A program made the position numbers and the translations under genes. A stretch of 36,700 nt of DNA, taken from the NCBI GenBank assembly GCA_008932935.1, contig WBXD01000007.1, positions 1 to 36,700 of the forward strand, written 5' to 3'. Positions 10,582-19,000 of the stretch are shown here, piece by piece (the stretch's first letter is position 1; every line of letters starts with the position of its first letter). The DNA comes from Verrucomicrobiota bacterium. GTDB taxonomy: Bacteria > Verrucomicrobiota > Verrucomicrobiia > Verrucomicrobiales > Akkermansiaceae. A model generated the notes under the pieces. It saw nothing but the letters and a program-made list of their open reading frames with translations. It did no database searches and was not told the DNA's origin.

Positions 10582-11892
10582 TTAGGTCAAGTTTTCTGCT
10601 CTTGGGTCTTCAAGTCTTGGGTCTTGCGTCTGAGGCACCGCCTCGCCAGCGATGGCGGCCTCTAGCCATGCGCACAACGCCGCGGCTGACGGGCGCTGCT
10701 GCAAGAGCCGTGCCCGCTCCAGCGCGTTCTCCCTGATAGACGCATCTTCAAGGCAGCGTTGCAACAGCGGCAGCAGCCGCCCCGCAGTGAGCCGGCCGAT
10801 GCCAATGCTCAATCCCACCCCCAGTCTCTCGATCCGGGCGGCGTTATCGGGTTGATCCAACGACATGTGAACGACGAGTTGGGGGATTGCCGCGGCGAAA
10901 CATTGTGCCACGGTGCCAATTCCTCCATGATGCACCATGACCGCCGCGCGAGGCAGCAGCAGACTGAAGGGGGCGTAAGCGGACACAAATATGGAGGATG
11001 GAAGATGCAGCGGCACTTGCTCGGACTTGGATGTTAGAAAAACCGCCCGGCATCCCAGCTCGCCAACCACCCGGCTGGCGATTGCGAAAAATTTGGTGGC
11101 ATGATACTGGCCCGTGCCTGCGGTGAAGACTACCGGCCTCTCGCCTGCAGCCAGAAATTGCTCAAGCTCCGCCGCCATGCCGCGCTGTTGCACCATGTCC
11201 TCTAACGGAAAATCCCATTGCAAGGTATTGTCAGGTTGATCCTTCTCCACCCGGCTAAACCAGCTTGGAAAAAGCGCCAGCACGCCGTCGGGCGAATGAT
11301 GCCATAGTTTCCACAGCCGGGTTGGCGGCGTCACTCCATGGACCGCGCAAGCCTCAGCGACCGCAGGAATGGCGAATGGGTCATAAGGACTCGGCAGGGA
11401 GAGGATGAACTTGCGCCACGCCAGCGGCAACAGTCGCAGCAAGCGGAATCCGGGCAGCACCAGCGGCACATCATCGGCGCTCATCATCGCCGCTGGATAG
11501 AGATGCACCGTAATCAAGGGTAGCCGATATTTTTCGCGGGCGATTCGCGCACCGAAGGATATCATCGGGGCCAGCATCAGGTCCGCTTTGCCAATCTCCT
11601 GCAGCACCCGCTCGATTGCTGCTACACACGGCCCGGTCGCGCGTCCGGCATAGGTGAAGGCCACCCGCTTGAACTCGCCTGGCTGCCACAAATCCGCTTC
11701 GGCAAGCATCAGAGGCAGCACATCGGTGTCAGGCGCGACAAACCCGATTCCCTCTGACTCCGCTGTTTGTTGATAGATCGAGGAGGCTATCATCGTCACC
11801 CGATGTCCGCGCTCCAATAGTTGGCGACCCAGCCAAATGAACGGAAAAATGCTCCCTGAAGTGCCGAATGGAATAAGAAGGATGTGACTCAT
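10582..11892 (-). CDS. Glycosyltransferase, GT1/UGT-like (GT-B fold)
   Basis: 436 aa; N-terminal HILLIPFGTSGSIFPFIWLGRQLLERGHRVTMIAS; C-terminal donor motif VMVHHGGIGTVAQCFAAAIPQLVVHMSLDQPDNAARIERLGVG. Confidence 0.88.
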   Translation of the reverse strand: MSHILLIPFGTSGSIFPFIWLGRQLLERGHRVTMIASSIYQQTAESEGIGFVAPDTDVLPLMLAEADLWQPGEFKRVAFTYAGRATGPCVAAIERVLQEIGKADLMLAPMISFGARIAREKYRLPLITVHLYPAAMMSADDVPLVLPGFRLLRLLPLAWRKFILSLPSPYDPFAIPAVAEACAVHGVTPPTRLWKLWHHSPDGVLALFPSWFSRVEKDQPDNTLQWDFPLEDMVQQRGMAAELEQFLAAGERPVVFTAGTGQYHATKFFAIASRVVGELGCRAVFLTSKSEQVPLHLPSSIFVSAYAPFSLLLPRAAVMVHHGGIGTVAQCFAAAIPQLVVHMSLDQPDNAARIERLGVGLSIGIGRLTAGRLLPLLQRCLEDASIRENALERARLLQQRPSAAALCAWLEAAIAGEAVPQTQDPRLEDPRAENLT

Positions 11893-12112
11893 GACATGTG
11901 TCCGGATATTCCGGCTTGGCTAACGGAACGAGGCTTGGAAAATGCGGTCTCTGGGGCAAGCAACAAATCCAAAATGTAAATCAAACCGATATCAAATCAA
12001 TCTTAAAGTCTTACAATTCATTTTTTGACTCCTTGCAAGCCCTCGCGTATGGGTCACGACCCGTTTGTCGCCAGACACCTGTTGGCAGCAAGCGGCAATT
12101 CACCTCGCCATT

Positions 12113-12883
12113 ATGCAACCCCCTAAATCCGTCACCGCAATTATTCTCGTACTCGCGTTTTTCCCAGCCTGCGGCCTCGGCTTCGGAGCGACTTTGGATG
12201 ATCTTGTAAAACAAGGTGACGTATACGATCTGAAATTTAATCCGACCGAAGCGCTTAAGTTCTACCTGCCCGCCGAGCATATGGACCCGAAGAATGCGAG
12301 TCTGCTGCTGCGCATCGCCCGCCAATACCGCCATCAGATGGCGGATGGCCCGAGCGTGAATGAAAAGTCGCGGCAATCAGGCTTGGCATTGGACTACGCG
12401 AAGCGGGCGGTGGCCATTGCACCGAAGGATTCAGAGGCGCAGCTATCCATTGCCATTTGCCATGCGAAGTCGCTCGACCTATATGGCAACAAGGAAAAAA
12501 TGGAGGCGCTGCGGCAGATCCGGACTCTCACGGACAGGGCGATTTCCTTGGATTCGGAGAATGATCTCGCTTGGTATATTCTCGGCCGCTGGCACCAACG
12601 CGTCGCGGAGATCGGCGGATTGAAGCGCAAACTCGCCGAAATGACCTACGGCGACCTGCCCAAGGCCACCAATGATGAAGCCGTCAAATGCTTCCGCAAG
12701 GCGATCAGCCTCAAAGCCAACCGCTCCGTTTACTATGTGGACCTTGGCATCACCTACGCGGCAATGGGCAACAAGGGGGACGCTAGGAAGTGCATCGAAA
12801 AAGGCCTCACCCTACCCAGTACGGGCAAAGACGACCCCGAAACGAAGCGACGTGGTCGCGAAACGATGAGTTCACTGAATTGA
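12113..12883 (+). CDS. Secreted TPR-repeat protein resembling the RMDN (regulator of microtubule dynamics) family
   Basis: ORF listed from 12065; the internal ATG at 12113 gives a signal-peptide-like start MQPPKSVTAIILVLAFFPACGLGFGA. Contains ILGRWHQRVAEIGGLKRKLAEMTYGDLPKATNDEAVKCFRKAISL...VYYVDLGITYAAMGNKGDARKCIEKGLTLP, matching my recall of the RMDN C-terminal pattern. Confidence 0.75.
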   Translation: MQPPKSVTAIILVLAFFPACGLGFGATLDDLVKQGDVYDLKFNPTEALKFYLPAEHMDPKNASLLLRIARQYRHQMADGPSVNEKSRQSGLALDYAKRAVAIAPKDSEAQLSIAICHAKSLDLYGNKEKMEALRQIRTLTDRAISLDSENDLAWYILGRWHQRVAEIGGLKRKLAEMTYGDLPKATNDEAVKCFRKAISLKANRSVYYVDLGITYAAMGNKGDARKCIEKGLTLPSTGKDDPETKRRGRETMSSLN

Positions 12884-12902
12884 ATTCTGAGGCTGCCTGC
12901 TA

Positions 12903-12941
12903 GGGCGCGACTTTATTTAACGCGCCTGAAGAAAACTTCTT
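12903..12941. repeat. Two adjacent short inverted repeats upstream of the PKS gene
   Basis: GGCGCG-actttatttaa... CGCGCC (12904-12909 / 12921-12926), then AAGAA-AAC-TTCTT (12929-12941). No T-tract follows, so not a classic terminator. Confidence 0.5.
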
Positions 12942-13034
12942 GCCAAGCGTCTGGCCAAGGGATAGTCCTTATATTGTTAGTTTGGCGTCGGCCATTCTAT
13001 CAGATTATCGGGACTTTAAACCCACAATCATATT

Positions 13035-16000
13035 ATGGCAAAAGAAGGTATAGCAATCATCGGCATTGGCTGCCGGTTTCCCGGTGGTGTGAGTGACACC
13101 GCCACGTTTTGGCAACTGCTGGCCGAAGGACGCGATGCCGTGTCTGAGGTGCCCACGGATCGCTGGAATGTCGCTCGGTTCTACGACGCGGAAACGGGCT
13201 TGGCCGGCAAATCCATCGCTAAACGCGGGGGATTTCTCGAGCAAATCGACCAATTTGACCCGCAGTTTTTCGGGATTTCCCCGCGTGAGGCGCCCTACAT
13301 AGACCCGCAGCAGCGGCTGTTACTCGAGATTGCGTGGGAGGCAATTGAAGATGCTGGGCAGGTTTTGGACTTTGCGGGAGGTAGCGACATAGGAGTGTTT
13401 ATGGGAGTTTCCCATAATGATTACCAAAACATCCAAACAGGCAGCACGGATCGCAAGGGCATCAGCGCCCACTCGCCAACGGGCAGTGCCCACAGCATCG
13501 CCGCGAACCGGCTTTCCTATTGTTTCAATCTCAATGGCCCGAGTATCGCGATGGACACCGCTTGCTCCTCCGCTCTCACGGCGGTGCACATGGCTTGCGA
13601 GTCGCTGCGGGCTGGTCGCTGCAAGATGGCGCTGGCTGGCGGCGTGACGGTGATCATCACGCCCGACGGGTTTATCGGCTTCTCGCAAGCGGGCATGCTC
13701 TCGCCAGACGGCAAGTGCAAGGCATTTTCGGCGGAGGCCAATGGCTTCGTCCGGGGTGAAGGTGCCGGCATTGTCCTGCTCAAGCCGCTTTCCCAAGCTC
13801 TCGCCGATGGCGATCCGATCCACGGTGTCATCCTCGGTTCCTCGCTCAATCAAGACGGTCATACCAATGGCATTTCGCTCCCATGCCCTGCCGCTCAGGC
13901 CCAATTGGTGCGTGACGCTTGTGCTGATGCGGGCATCCTGGCGGCGGATGTCGGCTTCGTCGAGGCGCACGGCACCGGCACTGCGGTGGGCGATCCCATC
14001 GAGGCCATGGCACTGGCCGACGCTCTTTGCGGTGAGCGCGCGGCGGATTCCCCGCTGCTCATCGGCTCGGTAAAAACCAACCTTGGGCACTTGGAAACTG
14101 CGGCTGGCATTGTCGGCCTCATCAAGGGGATGCTCGTGCTCAAGCGCGGTCTGATCCCGCCAAGCCTGCACTTTGCCAATCCGAGCCCGCACATCGACAT
14201 GGTTGGCCTGAAATTGCGCGTTCCGACGACCCTGGAAGTGTTTCCAAGCAATGGCAAACGCCGCATCGCTGGGGTCAATTCCTTTGGTTTCGGCGGTGCC
14301 AATGCGCACGTCATTCTGGCCGAACCGCCGCTGCAAGCGCCTCACGCACAGGGGCCATTTCCGACGAATCGTTCGTGGCCGCTGGTGATTTCGGCCCGTT
14401 CCGAAGTGGCGCTCAAAGCCACCGCTGGCCGTTTGGCGGCTTGGATCGACAGTCATGAATTGGCAAACGGCACGTCTCCGGTGCTGCCAAAGCTCACCTA
14501 TATGCTCGGTGCCCGCCGCAATCATCACGCTTTCCGCTTGTCGCTTGTCGCCAAGTCGTCCGCCGAGGTGGTTGCCGAGTTGCATGAATTCGCGGCTGGC
14601 AATCCGGTGACTACGGTGCAGACGGCGTTTGCGCCGCGGCCTGAATTTGCGCCGCGCATTGGGTTTGTGATGAGCGGCCAAGGCCCGCAATGGTGGGGGA
14701 TGGGTCGCGAATTGATGCGCCACGAACCGGTCTTCCGCGCCACAGTGGAAGCCTGTGCCGAGGCGATGCGTCCGCACGCCCAGTTCTCTCTGCTAGAGGA
14801 GCTCGGTCGCGACGAGGCGAGTTCCAGAATGCTGGAAACCGAGATTGCACAACCGGCGATTTTCGCAATGCAGTTGGCCTTCGTGGCGCTGTGGAAATCC
14901 ATCGGTGTGGTGCCGAGTGCCGTCGTCGGTCACAGCGTGGGCGAAATCGCTGCGGCCTGCGTCGCGGGCATCCTCAGTCTAGCAGAAGGGGCCCGGATTA
15001 TCGTCCTGCGGGCCAGCATGATGCATCAGTGTGCTCGCGGGGAGGGGACTATGTTGGCGGTGAGCTTGTCGGAGCAAGAAGCGTTGGATGTGATTGCCCG
15101 CCACGACCGCAGCGTCAGCATTGCGGCCTTTAATGGTCCTAGGTCACTTACCCTGGCCGGCATCGCCTCCTCGCTGGAAGCCATCCAAGGCGAGCTGGCC
15201 GCCCAAAATATTTTTGCACGATTTGTGAAGGTGCCTCATCCGTATCACCACGCGATGATGCAGCCCGCGGCGGATCAGCTGATCCAAGGGCTGGCCGACA
15301 TTGCGCCGCAGGCTGAAACGTTGGCGTTTTTCAGCACCGTGACGGGTGAACGCTGCGCAGGCCAACACTGCGATGCCGCCCATTGGGGACGCGGTATCCG
15401 CCAACCCGTTCAGTTTGTCAAAGCCGTCGATGCCATGGCCGACTTCGGCGTGGATATCTGGTTGGAAATCAGCCCTCATCCGGCGCTGTCGCTATCGATT
15501 CAGGAATGCCTCAGTGCCCGTGGCCTTAAGACCCAAGTGACCGCCACGGCTCGCCGTGAGCGCGAGCATGACGGGTTTTTGGAAGCGGCACTTGCGCTCC
15601 ACCGCGGTGGGGTGCTGCTTGATTTCACCGGGCTGACGCCCTCCCGCGAGCTGCTCTCGCTGCCCGCTTATCCGTGGGAGAAGAGCCGCTGGTGGCATGA
15701 AAGTAGCGAGTTGCGCGAGGCACGGCTTACCCACGGCGGCAAGGGGCTGCTCGATGCCCGCCAACCCCGTGCCACGCCAACCTGGACGACGCGCCTCGAC
15801 AATAGGCATCTGGCGTTCCTCAAGGATCACAAGGTGGACACGCACGTGATTTTTCCCGCTGCAGCCTTCGTGGAAATTGCGCTTGAGGTCGGCTTGCAAT
15901 TGTTTGATGGCCGGCCCTTTGCGCTTGAGGATTTCGAGATCCGTCGCCCGCTGATTCTTCCAGACCCGGCGTCGGCCCTCACCCTCGAACTGACCTACGA

Positions 16001-19000
16001 GCCCACCGAACGCAGCTTCACGATCCAGAGCCGCTTTGAGCAAACCAACACATGGTCGGTTCACGTCGTCGGCTCGATGCGTAGCGAGCGCACCGAATCC
16101 TCTTTCGCAAACTCCATCGTCGGCCCGCTCGATGCCGATTTGGCAGCAGAAGACGTCGGCGCTTTCTACGACCACATGAGCGAACTGGGACTGCGCTACG
16201 GCGACGAGTTCCGCCCGATCCGCGAACTGGCCGCCGGAGCTGGGAAATCCGCAGGTCGGGTTGCCTTGTCGGAAATCATCGCCGCCCGCGCCGAGGAATA
16301 CGCGCTGCATCCGGTCCTCTTGGATGGTGCCTTGCAAGTATTCTCCGCAGGCGCCAAGACGGTCGAGGACCGCAGGGCAAAAATGAAACTGCCCGTGCGC
16401 TTCGCGAGGATTTTATTCCTTCGCTCGCCTGGCGCATCAACTCAAATCCGCAGCAAAGTGCTGCATTACAACGATGAGTTGATAGAAGGCCGCATCGGTA
16501 TCTACGACGAGGCCGGCCACCCGTGTGTGCTGGTGGACGGCTTCCGGGCCATCAGCATGAGCGCCACCCGCCGCCCTGGCACCTCAGGTGACAGTCGTGA
16601 TTTGGTTTATCATGTGGATTGGGAACGCAAGGCCCCCACTTCCGCTCCAGCGGTGCAAATTCCGCTGTCATTGGCCCGACTGCGGGACGTTGCCACGGCC
16701 GCATTGAACGAAGTGATTGACCTGCGTGGGCGAGAGCAACTGGAAGGCGTCATGGCAGCCGAGGATCACTTGGCGGCCGCTCAACTCGCCAAGGGTTTGC
16801 GCGAGATGGGGGTGGGCCCCGGATTTTCCGCGGCTTCGCTGGGTGTGACGCCCTTGATGCGCACAGTTTTCGGCCGTTTGATGGCCAAGCTCGTCAAGCG
16901 CGGACTGCTCACGAAGAATGGTGGTACTTACGCTCCGACGGCGGAATTTGGCAGCGCCGCAGACACCGCATCAGATCTGCTCCGAGCCTTTATCACCGAA
17001 CACCCCGGCCACTTGCCCGAAGCCCTGCTCTGCGCGTCATCCTGCGGAGAACTCGCTGCCATCCTGCGCGGCGAAAAAGACGCCGTGCAAATCCTCTTCG
17101 GTGGTGCCAACGCCGAGTTGCTCGATCATTTTTACGGCGATGGCTTGTTCTCTAGCCACTGGATGATCAGCATCGCCAAAGCCGTGCAAGCAGCCGCCCG
17201 CCAACTCCCTGAGGGCCGTGGCTTGCGCATCCTCGAAGTTGGCGCTGGCACCGCGGGCCTCGCCGCGCAATTGTTGCCTCTGCTCGAGCGCGGGTTGCAC
17301 AGCTACACGTTCACCGACGTTTCCGCCGGCTTCTTCTCGGCGGCTAACCAAAAGCTCGCGGCCTTCCCTGAGGTAGAATACAAGGTGCTGGATCTGGAGA
17401 AACCTGCCGCGGAGCAGGAGTTCGAACCGGGCACTTACGATTTTATTGTCGGCACCAACGTGCTGCATGCCGTCGCGGACGTCCGGGTGACGCTGGCAAT
17501 GCTCCATGATCTGCTCGTTGCCGGCGGCACTTTGATGTTCATGGATTTGGCGACGCCGCAGCTGTGGACCGAATCGGTCTTTGGGCTGACGCAGGGTTGG
17601 TGGCATCTAACTGACCGCGATTTGCGGCCCGAGCAACCGCTGATGCAGCGCGCCCAGTGGGAATTCGCGCTCAAGGATGCCGGGTTCGATGAAACCACCT
17701 CAATGCCCGGACTGCTAGGCCCGGAAGGCGAAGGCCAAATTGGCATCCTCGGCAGAAAAACCGACCAGGTGCTAGCCGCCGCGGACGCTCCGCTCGAGAC
17801 GGTCGGTTTAGCGCTTTCTAACGTCGCCGCCGCGGCCACTCCGCTCGAAGCCTGCTGGGTCGTTTTTGCTGACGAGGGGGGACTCGGCAGCGAAGTTGCC
17901 GCGCAAGTTGTCGCTGGCGGAGCGCGCTGCCGGATGGTGCGCCGGGGTGAGCGCTTTGCACGTGTGGGGGCCGACAGCTTTACGCTGCGAGACGAGGAGC
18001 CGGACGACTGGAAAGAGCTTTTGGCCGCCTTGCTCGAAGACACGCCACCAGAACGTTTCGTCTATCTCTGGACCCTCGATGAAAAAATCGGCACCGGCGA
18101 CCACGACGCATTGATGGGCACCGACGCCCTGCTCCACCTGACGCACGCACTGGAAGCAACGCTGGCGGCGGCCAAACTCCGCTTCGATCTGATCACCCGT
18201 GGTGCCCAGCCGGCTGGCTCAAACATGGGTTCCACCAACGTCGCGCAAGCCCCCGCACTCGGGATGTTCCGCGTCATCCTTAGCGAACATCCAAATTTCT
18301 CCTGCCGCGGCATCGACCTGCCAAGCGGCGCCTCAGCAGCCGATTGCCACCTATTGTGGAACGAACTGATGCATGCGGACAACGAACGCGAAGTGGCCCT
18401 GCGTGGCGAGGCCCGCTACGTTCAGCGCATCAGTCATGGTCTGCCGCAGCGCATGCAACACCTTGATTCCTCTGTGCCGCTGCGGCTCGAATCGCGTGAA
18501 CGCGGTCTGCTCGATAGCCTGCATTTCACGCCGTTCACACTGCCACTCTGCGGGCCGGACGATGTGCTCATCCACGTCAAGGCTGCTGGCATGAATTTCC
18601 GCGACGTGCTCAAGGCACTCGCCCTGTACCCGGCGGAAACCGCCGATGCACGGGTTTTTGGCGACGAAGTGGCAGGCGAAGTGCTTGCGATCGGTGCAGA
18701 TATCAGCCACCTCGCCGTCGGCGACAAGGTATTTGGCCTCGCCGTTTTCGGTCTGGCGACCCACTCGCTGGCGCGTGGCTCCGACGTGCGCAAAATGCCA
18801 GACCATCTCTCCTATGAGGAAGCTGCGACGTTGCCGGTCGTGTTCATGACCGCGTGGCATGCGCTTGTGGACGTCGCCAGGATAAAGGCCGGAGAGCGCA
18901 TTCTGATCCACGCCGGCGCCGGTGGTGTTGGCATGGCCGCCGTTCAAATCGCCCATCATCTGGGTGCGGAAGTCATCGCCTCCGCTGGTAGCCTGACCAA

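Noticed and set aside
13320-14777. 485-aa minus-strand ORF
   Set aside because: Antisense to the KS and AT domains of the PKS; no recognisable domain.
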